A stretch of DNA of 64,000 nt from Sepiola atlantica (Eukaryota; Mollusca; Cephalopoda; Sepiida; Sepiolidae). The notes under the pieces were generated by a model that ran no database searches, was not told the origin of the DNA, and saw only the letters and a program-made list of their open reading frames with translations. How positions within the stretch are numbered: position 1 is the first letter of the stretch; each line of letters begins with the position of its first letter. Below are positions 54,081 through 64,000 of this stretch, in pieces. The position numbers were made by a program, and so were the translations under genes. The DNA lies in the NCBI GenBank assembly GCA_963556195.1, contig OY744517.1, forward strand, positions 148,046,882-148,110,881, written 5' to 3'.

Positions 54081-56360
54081 TGGTGTAACAAGTAGCGTTG
54101 AATTTCCACTGGGCCCTACTAGTCTTTATTAACGTTCCAAGAAGGATAACATCTAAGGTAGATATTCACTTGATCCATGACTGCATGTTTCTAACATTAC
54201 ATGAGGAATTCTTTCGACCCCAACGGATTATCGGTCGTCACCTCGTCGACAGAATTCTGGTAAATAGTTCTATTGTTAAGCGACCCGTTTGGTCTTCGTC
54301 GTAGTCGTCGTACTAGTGACATAGCAGCAGAGTCGTTCGCTTTCCTTTTTTCTTACTATGTTCATTCCAACGGTGTTGTTTCTGTTGTTTTTCTCTTTCC
54401 TTTGGTTCTGTAATATTGCTGAAAGAATGTAACAATTAAAAACATGAGCAACATTTTTCCGTTATCGCATCAAATTATTTTGTTGTTTTATTTTCTACAG
54501 CATACTGTAAAGTTACATACGCATTAAGAAAGCTTCACTAGGGGGAGGGGTAGAGACCCGAAAAAAGACGTCTGGATCCGTTCAGACCGTAAACCAAAAA
54601 TTAATATTTTGTTATCTTTTTGCCACGTCGATTTCTTGCCATGACGTAATTTTCTGATACGTTAGCCTAATTAAAAAAAAACTTTAACTTCTAATAGAAC
54701 ATTTTTTACTTAATCAACTTTAATGTAGGAAATTCCGTTTCTACGTCATTTTAAAACACCTCACACGTCCACTTATTGCTGAAAGTTTAGAGGCTTTGTT
54801 CTATTTCATTTCATGACGAATAAAAGAATAGTATTTCCAGTCGTTGTTTAATCTTAATGTCCCAAGAAGGATCAAATCTAAGGTAGAGATATTCACCTGA
54901 TCTGTGATTACAAGTTTCTAACGTAACGTGAGGAATTCTTTCGACCACAACAGATTGACTGTCGCCGCTTCATCGACAGCAATCCTGTAAGTAGCTGTGT
55001 TAGTTAGTTAACACGTTGACCTTTGTAATGATGACCGTCACAATAGTCATTGAGGTGGTGACAGCAACAGAAATAGAGTCCCTGTTTACTTACCTCTCCA
55101 CAAGCGCAGAGTTCCACACAATGTGGGGGGGGGGGAAATCCAGCTCCTCCAAAAGAGGTACTTTGGATTCAGATAATAATAAAAATTTCCTCAGTCTAGA
55201 AGGATTTCTCCTTCACCGACTGAGGATAGAAAAAATTAAGTGTAGTATCCGAACACATACTGCACTTCGGTCCTCGCCATAAGGTCAAGGAGTGTGTGTC
55301 TCTATTTACTTGCCTCCCGAAGAGGGCAGAATTAGACACAATGGCAGTTTCTAATGTGGGCAAAATCCAGCTCCCTAATAAGAGACACTCTGGATTGGGA
55401 TAAAATAAAAAATTTCTCAGTCTAGAAGGATTTCTCTTTCACTGAACGAGGACAGAAAGATGAAGTATAGAATAAGAACATTACTACACTTTGCTCCAAG
55501 CCACAAGGACAAGAAAGGCTAACAACTCCCTATTTAGTTGCCTTCCCGGTCAGTTTTGAATGTGTGAAAATCCAAATTTAAAAAAAAAAATCCCAAATCT
55601 AGAAGAATTTCTCCTTCACTGACCGAGGATAGAAAAGATGAAGTGTAGTATCCGAACAGATACTACACTTTGCTCCTAGCCAAAAGGTTAAGCCAACAGT
55701 GTTGTTTCTGTATCTTTCTATTGGTTCTGTAATAGTGACTGGTAGAATGTAACAGTTACAAACATCAACAGCATCAAATTATTTTGTTATTTTATTTTAT
55801 ACAGCATATTGTAAAGTAATATTACATAAGCTACTCCTCCTTGGCTCCCCAGGATTGGGAGGCGGAGATAGAGCTCTGGAAAAGATCGCCAACCAAAGAG
55901 AAAGATCTTGCTATCTTTGTTGCCACAGCAAAATCCTGCTATGGCGTCATTCCCTAACACGTAAGCTTAATTTTTTACAGTCGGATTTAGTTGCTGCCTC
56001 GTTGATTATCTACTTTGTGGACCCATTAGTGTGTCGATTTCCGTGGTGAACCCAGACTTGTATTACGTATTACATAAGCTACTCATCATCAGCTTCTCAG
56101 GGTTGGACGGCGATAGAGCTCCAAGAAAAGACGTCTGAGACCGCCAGCTAAAGAGAACGATGTTGCTATCTTCTTTGCAACGTCTACTTTCTATCACGAC
56201 ATGATTTCCTGACATGTTAGTTTAATTTTCTGTCTTTAGCTTCTAATGGAAAAGTTCTCGTTACTTAATCAACCTTCATGTGAAAAAATTCTGTTTCCAC
56301 GTCATTTTAACTCATTTCATACGTCCGAATATTTCTACAAGTTTGTTTCATTTTATTTTA
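54080..56360 (+). repeat. Locally duplicated segments
   Basis: At least two blocks recur in direct orientation. Block 1 (CAAGAAGGAT...ATCTAAGGTAGA and GAGGAATTCTTTCGACC) is at 54110-54280 and 54865-55010. Block 2 (GTGTTGTTTCTGT..., CATCAAATTATTTTGTT, ACAGCATA...GTAAAGT, then a GTTGCTATCTT/CGTCATT segment) is at 54365-54770, 55690-56000 and in part 56060-56350. U2-type SINEs lie between the copies. Confidence 0.55.
55068..55700 (-). mobile_element. Cluster of three short U2-headed SINEs
   Basis: Each minus-strand unit has a U2-type head (for example ACTTTGCTCCTAGCCAAAAG and GATGAAGTGTAGTATCCG as plus-strand complement near 55638-55690), then TCAGTCTAGAAGGATTTCTC, AATCCAGCTCC and a TATTTACTTGCCTCCC end. 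Units are at about 55068-55275, 55295-55520 and 55525-55695, arranged head to tail. Confidence 0.6.
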
Positions 56361-56780
56361 CGACGAAATAAAGTAATAGTTTTTCAACAACAATTAAAAA
56401 GACAGCATTGCTCTAATATCTAAAGTGATAACATTTACCATGGCTTAATTTCTTTAACAATAAATAACATATTTATGGACTCAATAAAGCAAGTTTTATT
56501 TAAAGAATGAAGTGAAAAGATACAAATCTATTATATAAAGTAAAGTAGCATTGCGCACGCGCATGCGTGTCCTATTAGAAGTCAGAGACTACAAAAGATA
56601 CCTTGACGAAACTCACATCATCGGATTCAGAGTAGTTATTTTATAAATACTGTAATATCCATATGTTGTAGGTCAATAGGTCAACCAGAAACATGCATGG
56701 GGAGGGGGTTTAAGAAATGTTGAATGCAAGAAATAAGTACTTATTTTCAATTGTTATTAAATCGTTTTGTAAGATGATTT

Positions 56781-56913
56781 GGTGAAGGTACAGAATAGTT
56801 AACGAAATTTCTCATTGTTAAAAATGGGTTTTCTAAATAATGAAGTTATTATTTTGAAAACAATTCTTAACATGAGGAGGGCGGAGGGCCTTAATCTATT
56901 CTGTACCTTCACC
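56781..56913. mobile_element. 133-bp palindromic MITE
   Basis: The ends GGTGAAGGTACAGAATAG and CTATTCTGTACCTTCACC are perfect complements, and the interior is also imperfectly self-complementary. It shares terminal sequence with the foldback at 29017-29533. Confidence 0.65.
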
Positions 56914-56954
56914 GAAGATTTTATTTAGGTCAAATTCGGCAACCGCCAATGTAT

Positions 56955-56960
56955 AGAGAA

Positions 56961-56991
<31 letters not shown>

Positions 56992-57028
56992 AAGAGAAAG
57001 AGAAAGAGAAAGAGAAAGAGAGAGAGAG
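56955..57028 (+). repeat. (GAGAAA)n microsatellite
   Basis: About 12 near-perfect hexamer units. Both strands give open frames of KE or FS/LS repeats, which are artefacts of the repeat. Confidence 0.95.
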
Positions 57029-57689
57029 TTCATACAATAAAAAAAAACTATATTTAGTGTTTTTAAGGCGGGAAAAACCCAACCATACAAAAAGGAGTCT
57101 CATCAGCAAGCCCATACGAATGAGGAAGACTCGCAGCATAGGCACTAAACTCTTTACTCCCCAAGAAAAGAGGAGGTAATACACGATGGAGTATAATAAT
57201 ATTATGGAGTCAGCGTTCGCGTCGGACATCCATAAAAAATAAATACGTCACACACTCTTATGATTCTAATCATTGAATAGTAAGGTTGACTAAATTCTCA
57301 AGCCGTGTTTGTACAACTAACCTAGGAGAAGGAAAACACCGAAATAACACCAGTCTTTCTCTACTTGTCCGGACATTGTTTCCAGTCGTGTTTGACTTCT
57401 TAACACTTGACTCAACAAATACCGGTTCAGAAGAGGTGTTGTTTGCGATTGCGCTACCCTTGCTTCACTTTAGACTCCCCGCGCAGGAAGTTTTATGCAT
57501 TTTTTCTTTTTAGATTGAAATGAATTAAAAAAAAACAAAAAAAACGGATGCACGTGTTTAGACCAAACAGTCGATTTAAAGATGATAGATGTTTATAGGA
57601 AGTGGCGGCGGTGGCTGGATACATACGTTGATAAACGACTCGGCGTGTCGTATCCACAGGTTTACTTTCACTTGAGATTGTTTTGGCTA

Positions 57690-58260
57690 ATTAGTAACCA
57701 CTTATCAAGGCCAAAAGCTACTTGAGGATAAGGGATAATGAAATTGTCAGTTGAATGATGAAGCATATTATGAGAGTATTGAAAATGAACACAATTTGTT
57801 TACGCATGAGGACGGTTTATGACAAGAGTTTTTAACATTGGATTTGAAAACGACTATGTTGTAGCCTGCAAGGAAGCAGCCCCATGATAATGTGTTTCAC
57901 AGACGGAAAGTTTCTAGAAAGAAACTCTTCATAGAAATGCCCCCCTGATGGAAGAAGAAAGGAAAGTCTTTTTTTGTTGTGGTAATAAGATGAGTTCTTT
58001 ATGTGAATGTCTTACGAGGAGGAAAAAGAGATTGGAGCTCAGTCGAGCACATTCTATGAAAATAACGTTAGAGTAGAAAAATTCAAGTCTTTTCTGTGAG
58101 AAAGGGGCCGTAAAGAACAAATGATACGTATTTCCCAAGATTGCGAAGTCGGTTTTGTACTCTATGAAGGCAAGAAAGAGTGCTCTGAGCAGCACCTTCC
58201 GAAATATGACAGAAGTACGGCATCTTAGAAATGCTGTTAACCTTCAAGTGGGCTCCCCTG
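57690..58260 (-). mobile_element. CR1/Jockey-like LINE, 5'-truncated, 3' end present
   Basis: The minus-strand frame 57929-58195 includes LRALFLAFIEYKTDFAILGN, FTAPFSQKRLEFFYSNVIFI and SLVRHSHKELILLPQQKKTF, homologous to 46311-46790. The 3' untranslated block (complement of AAGCTACTTGAGGATAAGG) ends near 57690. Confidence 0.65.
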
Positions 58261-58599
58261 AGAGTACATTGGGAAAACCAATTTCAACAAAACAGAATGA
58301 CGCAAGTAAAAAAAAAATGTACCATGCGGATTCATACGAATTAGCTTTTTTCATTTTAAATTTGTTTTTCCGAAGTCTGGCATTGTTTGCTTGAAACGAG
58401 TCTTAACAAAAAAATGACATCCGTAAGAAAATTTAGTTGTAAAATAAAATATAAACGGGAAATACCCCCCCCCCCAAAAAAAAAACTCCGAAAAAGAATC
58501 CGTACGCATTTAATGGCGTATTAAGGATTTTTTTCCTTGACAGTTAGCCGCCATTGCATGTTTTTTTGGTTTCGAAATAAAAAAAGAATTTTTTTTTTG

Positions 58600-59430
58600 T
58601 GAATGCTATTTACTTCCTTCCCACCGCAGGAAGGTGTGACACAGGGCCGGGAAGCTTAGAGATAGGAAAATCCAGCACGTCAGAAGGGTGGTGCACGCCG
58701 TTTTTGCAAAATAGCCATAAACAGACCCGTTGGCCTTTCTCGGGAGGAGTGCTTCAGACGATCGGCAAACCCTTTCTCAAAGAGAGAAGGTAATACCTGG
58801 ACTGAGATAGAACCTACCTTAGCTTGACAAAGCAGGGCCAGCCGATGCCACAGCGGCTCAACCTCTGTTGGACTGATATATTTACCTCTCCGCGGGAAGA
58901 TGTGCCATAAGGTCGGGAGATGGGAATTGGAAAGCCAGTCGCACAAGAGGTGCACTGACTCACAAAAATGCCTTAGCAACCTCATCAGAATTTCCCGGTA
59001 GGGGTTCCTTAGGCGATTAACAATAAACTAACCCCTTCTCAAAGCGCGAAAAGGTAAAGCATGAGAGGGTAGATCTCCTAGAACTTCTCATAACCCCAGT
59101 CGGACTGATTGTCGAGGATGTATCCTTGGTATTTATTTCCCTCTCACCACAGGAAGGTGTGGCACAAGGCCGGAAGGTGAGGAGAGTAAACCAGCGCACA
59201 AATGCACTCTGGCTCCTTAAAAATTTACTCAGCAGATCCTTCTGGCATTCCCCGGCGAGGACGCATCAGGCAGTTAGCCACGAACTAACTCCTTCTCAAA
59301 GCGGAAAGACAAGGTCTGAGAGAGTGAACCTCTTAGGACTACTCAGAACGAATATCAGAACCTGACAAATAAAAGGCGGCCGCAAAGGCCCTGTCTCTGT
59401 CGGATTGATTGTCAAAGACGTATCCTCGAC
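58600..59430 (-). mobile_element. Three tandem U2-SINE 3' bodies
   Basis: Three successive units start with complement ends (TATTTACTTCCTTCCCACCG near 58609, TATTTACCTCTCCGCGGGAA near 58880, TATTTATTTCCCTCTCACCA near 59139). They share AGGTGTG(A/G)CACA(A/G)G(G/C)(C/T)GGGA, a CCCGGTAGGG-like block and CCCTTCTCAAAG blocks with the 14-20 kb SINEs. Each lacks a clear U2 head; units are joined by GTCGGACTGATTGTC-type sequence. Confidence 0.55.
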
Positions 59431-60257
59431 TGGTATAATAAATAATTTATGGATAAAAAGATAACAGGTTCAATGATATTTTAAGGTTATGTCAACCTAC
59501 GAAAAATTAAGGTTACCAATAAAAAACAAACAAAAGAAAAAACAGATAAAAAAGAAAAGAAAAAATCCGACAATATTATATCCATTAGACCCCTTCCCTT
59601 TTCACCGTTTCTTTGCCCTTATATTTGTAATAGTTCATTTTTTTATTACTCATATCAATTGCCTTCTTTTATTTTATTTGTTATTTTTATTATTGTTTTG
59701 TTCTATTTATTTGTTTCTGTGTGTGGAGGCAAATGAGCAGTTACAAAAATCTGAATGCGCCGCGTGTCGGCGACCATGGTGGTATCATTAAGAAAAAGTA
59801 TTTAGAGTAGTCGTAATTTATTTAAAAAAATCATTTTTTTTGCGCATTTCCAGCTGTGAACGGATCAGTCATTGCATCCTGTTATTTCCATTCCGCATTC
59901 CCCATGACATTCGCCATCTTTCATACGCGTTTCGCCCTTCCTCCCTTTTTTAACATCTTCATACAGCGACCTGATCAAGTCAGCGTTTAAAATACCAATT
60001 ACCAATACCCTCTTTTCACCGACCGCCCAACAGTTTCTATAGCCGCTCTCACGCTTTACTCTTTATTCATATACGCTCTCCACCCAGCATAACCGCCTCA
60101 CACCCCCATCGGCGAGTCATACATACACCTGATAACGTTATCCCACTGGGGGGAAAATGGAATCATCCGTGTCATTGATTTCTTCAGACTTTCTTTTCTC
60201 TCTTTAATGTTGAGAGGAATGGAATAAAAGAAAAACATTTAAATTTGTATCCGGCAC

Positions 60258-60480
60258 TCGGGCTACGATAATAAAAGTGTAGAATCTGTTCTGTCTCAGG
60301 AGACCATCTTCCCAGGCCTTACGTTCTCCCCTGGGAGGGTGATTCGTTAAATGCTGAAGCGTCCGATCTATGGTATTTTGTAGGTAATTTGTTAATGGTT
60401 ATGAGCGTCCTTGTGGTGTTGAAATGGCCACACTCCACATTAAGCTCAACCTTATACCACATCCATTCTCTTAGGGGTGG
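60258..60480 (+). mobile_element. Diverged U2-headed SINE
   Basis: GGCTACGATAATAAAAGTGT then AGAATCTGTTCTGTCTCAGG is a mutated U2-type head. GGGAGGGTGATTCGTTAAAT and CTGAAGCGTCC correspond to the AGTAAGTTTATTGC...CTGAGGCGCCC body. Confidence 0.45.
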
Positions 60481-60689
60481 GTGTGGTAAATCACAAAAGA
60501 AAGAACCGTTTTTATTTTGAAGACATTTTGAAAGAGAACGAAACGAACGCATATTCGCTGAAAACACTAATTAGGAATTAATCTAAATTGCTGGCGGAAC
60601 AGATTAGCATTTGCCGATTTTGGTTCGAAAACTATAATTGTAAATGAAATAGGAGAACATTCACTTTACTTTATATATAAAATATATCT

Positions 60690-60880
60690 ATCTATGTGAC
60701 GGTGTTTACGTGGATAACGACGCGGACTGACGATCTGAGTGTGCCAGGTTCGAATCCAGTCGGTTCCAGAGAGGGATATTGGCAACCTTCCTGCAAGAAT
60801 GCCAATGACAGAATAAAGTCGGTCAACAAAGTTGTACCTTGCTGACTCGTACGAATTTAATTGACCACTTTTATGCCCCT
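60690..60880 (+). mobile_element. tRNA-derived SINE
   Basis: GTGACGGTGTTTACGTGGAT (A-box region) and GTGCCAGGTTCGAATCCAGT (perfect B box) are followed by a body with ACAGAATAAAGTCGGTCAAC and AAAGTTGTACCTTGCTGACT. The body alone recurs at 61335-61450 (AGCCGGTCAACAAAGTTGTA). Confidence 0.65.
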
Positions 60881-60904
60881 TACAAAGATTAAAATTAAGA
60901 TACA

Positions 60905-61135
60905 ATGATACTAAACCTTATGTTTAGAATACTTATTCTAATTTTGATCAAAAATCAATTCATGCTTTTGATTCTAGAAAATATCTAAAATTGAAAGCTT
61001 AAGCAGGGTATTAAGAAGAAATTGAAATTCAAGGAATTCAGCTAAATTGGTGTCTACTAACTATGGATCAAATTCAATGCAAATCTGAAATATTTAAATT
61101 TTCAAATGAGAAGTCTCGTCTTCATATTATGTACC
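60905..61135 (-). repeat. Interspersed repeat, inverted copy of 13005-13240
   Basis: Shared complement blocks include TGGATCAAATTCAATGCAAA and TTTTGATTCTAGAAAAT. Non-coding. Confidence 0.5.
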
Positions 61136-62170
61136 GCCAAAACCCTTTAAAATATCCCAAAGAAAACTGAAACTTGAGGAATATTTATTAATTGATGTCT
61201 AATATCTATTGTTAACATTTTTGTTCAACTCCTAGCAAGTTAAACTTGACCTTTTTTCTTCTTATAATATACTAGAAAACAATACTTGCCACAGGACGGG
61301 TAAAATTCACCGAACAGAACAGTTTTGCACCACTTTCTCACTTAGGGATGTTGACTGCGAGAATGCCAACAACAGAATCTAGCCGGTCAACAAAGTTGTA
61401 GCATGATGACACATACGCATTTAATTTACTTCTAAGCGTACGGGGGGGACATTTTATGGAGATAAACAGAAAGAATTTACTCGGAACATTTTGAAAATCT
61501 CTTCAGATTTTAAATTTGGTGTGGAGTGTGAGGTGGGGGTATCATAACCTTTGCGACGACCCTCCAAAAAAAACAGTGGGCTATATTGAATATGTTAACT
61601 ACCAAATGAGGCAGTATTTTTTTCACGACTAGTTCTGTTTGTTTTTCGTAGCGGTGACAAGTAAAAGTTTTGCTTCATTTAAAGTTAAACCGTGCAAATT
61701 ATTTTTATGCTCTCCTTTGATATGCTTTTTTCAGGAGTTTAAATTTTTGGGTATTTTTAATAATAGCCCAACAACGAAAACGCTGAAAAAACAAATATAC
61801 AACAAATAAAAGTTACCGTAGCCGATAAAACTGAATTTCCAAGTTAACTGTGACAGTTATTAATGATTATAATCCGTTAAAAGTGCTATTTTCTATAAGT
61901 TAATAGTTTTAGCTTACAGGAAGTGAAAAAAAAAAGTAATTAATGGCCGCTCTCGTTGTCGTCTCGTTTCAATTGTTTTTTTACTGGGACTCATAGTCAA
62001 AGCGCAATGTTTGCATTTTTCAGCCAAGCAGAAGAACAAAACAAAACTACATTCTAAGCAAAAGGAATAAAATAATTTTCTTTTTATTTACATGTCAGTG
62101 TGCTTTTATTTACATATTATTTTCATTCGTCACACCGTAATGTTTATTTTTCCTGTTTCTTAAAAAAATG

Positions 62171-62332
62171 CCTAACCCTAACCTAAACCCTAACCCTAAC
62201 CTAAACCCTAACCTAAACCCTAACCCTAACCTAAACCCTAACCCTAACCCTAAACCTAACCCTAACCCTAAACCTAACCCTAAACCTAACCCTAACCCTA
62301 AACCTAAACCTAACCCTAAACCTAACCCTAAC
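62171..62332 (+). repeat. Interstitial telomere-type repeat
   Basis: About 27 units of CCCTAA mixed with variants CCTAAA and CCTAA. This is the C-rich strand of the TTAGGG telomere repeat used by molluscs and vertebrates. It is followed by C-rich sequence and then unique sequence, so it is internal. The long proline/asparagine and glycine/leucine frames here are repeat artefacts. Confidence 0.9.
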
Positions 62333-62339
62333 CCCCCCA

Positions 62340-64000
62340 CCCACCCCCAATGACGTAACGACATGCGCGCTCATTCGGTGAGCAAAATGATCGTTAAAAT
62401 GTTCGTTTCATAAAATTAAATTTGAAAAATGCACCCCCCCCCCCAAAAAAAAACAAAAAACGCCGCTTTGATTATGAGTCCCGGTAAAAAAAAAACACAC
62501 ACACACGTGACACCGACAGCAAAAAATAATGACGCCATTTTGTTTTTTAAAAACGAAGACATTAAAATTTTTTTTTTTTTTTCATGTCTAATAAAAACCC
62601 ATTTACCATACGTAAACATACAAACAAATGGAATAGAAAACTAGGAAAATCTCCGGTCTCGACGTACGTTGCATTTATTTGTTGCATATTCATTTTTTTG
62701 ACTACGTTCTACAACTTTTTTTCAACCCGACTCGCGAGCTGTAGGGCTATTCTAAAAGATTCCCAAATTTTTTAAGGAAGTAGATACAATACCGTCTACG
62801 CTTAACTAGACAAAAACCTTCAGCAACAACTTTAAAAAAAAACCCCTTAACCCTACCTCTAAATCTATGTCCGAGTAGCAACGCCCCCCCCCCAACAACT
62901 CCGAACGAACTGAGAAAGTAAGACAGTAGCCAATACAAGCTAGTATAAATTTGGGGAGCCATTGCTACCCAGACTTAAGGTTAGTGATATGGTTAAGGAA
63001 GAGATTGTTTTAAGTTCCTGAAAAACACTAATTTTAAATCATAATTCGGGATATTTGCAAAATAAAAAGAACAGAAAGTGATCCGCAAAAATCATAAAAT
63101 ATTCTTGGATACTCGACCAGAAACTCGTTAATTTTAATTAAGAAGTGAAAAGGAAAGAAAAGGAAGGAGTAAGCAACACGAATGGACAAAGAAAGAGGAG
63201 AAACATTTGATTTCTCACAAAAAACAGAGAAAACTACTTATAAAATATGGCGACCTCATTTGGGAGTTAAAATCTTTCATATGGCAAAAAAAAGTGTTTT
63301 TAAAAACTTAACTTGAACATCCTGTTAAAATTTTTCGAAGTTTTGTATATAAAATGACAAAATAAAAAATGTCGCCCCCAAACAAAAACAGTGGAATCTG
63401 ATTTCATGAATACCCCAAACTACGAACAAATCGACCCATAAACAGATTTTTTTTCGAATAAATGAACCACGAACAAAGTATTGGTGAATATACAGACTTG
63501 TGAGCATTTGTGGTGCATATAAGAACACAAATTCGCGGCACATTGTGCCATGCTAGCTTCTCGTGGAACATCAGTTGTACTCAGATTTGCGTACTGTAAG
63601 AATTTTTCGCATCAGACTTATAAGGAATTAGGAAAAATAGCTACAAATATTTTTCTCATTTAAATGTTTTTAAAGCATTTAATTTTGGCTCGATTGTTAT
63701 AAGACTTTACAGTATAACTCGAAATACTTTATTTTAAAAAAATATGTCATTTGCGCTAGAAATAATAATGTTATCAAACAAATTATTTGAGTTATCATCA
63801 AAAGCAGACATTTAAAAAAAATTATTTTGCGAAATAACGCACGTGGAAAAGTCGTACAACGATGAGATACTGAAAGAAGTATCAGTACCCGGATGTACGT
63901 CTCACAAGGACTGGTAAGAGTTAATTCCGTTTCAATGGGAATCTTTCAATATATTAAAAAATTATTTATGTTATGCTTTGTCAGACATATTAGGAATGCA
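62340..64000. other. Intergenic sequence without recognised genes
   Basis: AT-rich with homopolymer runs (C10 near 62433, C10 near 62884). Frames at 63325-63543 and 62747-62962 have no family features. Confidence 0.45.

Noticed and set aside
56896..57229. FS/LS and KE repeat frames on both strands
   Set aside because: They are translations of the GAGAAA microsatellite.
59489..59791. A hydrophobic 100-codon frame
   Set aside because: Composition follows T-rich sequence; no homologue recognised and no gene structure around it.
62110..62364. Glycine/leucine and proline/asparagine repeat proteins
   Set aside because: They are translations of the telomere-type repeat.
53641..64000. Possible second host gene in the right part of the window
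   Set aside because: No set of phase-compatible exons with recognisable domains was found; open frames are short and fall in repeats.
1..64000. CRISPR arrays, bacterial operons or prophage systems
   Set aside because: The window has spliced exons, pol III retroposons and LINEs. It is animal nuclear DNA, and none of its repeats has spacer structure.

Overview
The window looks like animal, probably cephalopod (octopus-type), genomic DNA. It is AT-rich, has GT/AG introns of several kilobases, and is filled with tRNA-headed SINEs, 5'-truncated LINEs, Tc1/mariner relics, a Penelope-like element and MITEs. A short interstitial TTAGGG-type telomeric block also fits a mollusc. The phylum is inferred from this repeat flora; the species cannot be read from the sequence.

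Only one host gene is supported. Eight exons on the + strand (143-284, 8148-8170, 11418-11442, 17001-17143, 20767-20959, 24695-24779, 27746-27879, 30171-30274) join in perfect phase. They encode the last 282 residues of an RPGRIP1L-type protein, a ciliary transition-zone scaffold: a charged acidic linker followed by the C-terminal C2-like RPGR-interacting domain. The 5' part of the gene lies left of the window. Exons 2 and 3 here are micro-exons of 23 and 25 nt that together make 48 nt, so they could be skipped as a pair without breaking the frame. From about 30.3 kb to 64 kb I see no further host gene.

The introns and the downstream region hold the most unusual material: short retroposons carrying hammerhead ribozyme architecture. 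At 12051-12115 (+) there is a complete type I hammerhead with all core residues, a 6-bp stem I, a 4-bp stem II, a closed stem III and a GUA cleavage triplet. It sits directly behind a tRNA-like pol III head and before an AT-rich tail. Copies with the same layout lie at 19890-20050 (+) and 38195-38385 (-). A second SINE family with a tRNA-Arg-like head carries a CUGAAGA...GAAA motif (about 11.5, 12.5, 24.4, 38.8 and 50.9 kb). A near-perfect 390-bp palindrome (13883-14273) carries a third hammerhead type in each arm, and the end of the Penelope-like element (4198-4240) carries a fourth, degenerate one.

A separate SINE family begins with the 5' end of U2 snRNA instead of a tRNA. Four near-full-length sense copies lie at 14.4-20.5 kb, one with a perfect 18-bp target-site duplication. 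Diverged copies recur at 34.0, 41.0, 55.1-55.7, 58.6-59.4 and 60.3 kb.

Layout: 0-30.3 kb, gene 3' part with repeat-filled introns; 30.3-46 kb, LINE fragments, MITEs, SINEs and a tandem duplication; 46-53 kb, LINE reverse-transcriptase remnants and SINEs; 53-60.5 kb, locally duplicated segments and minus-strand U2-type SINE clusters; 60.5-64 kb, a tRNA-SINE, telomeric-type repeats and low-complexity AT-rich sequence. All homology calls rest on motif recognition by eye, without database searches.
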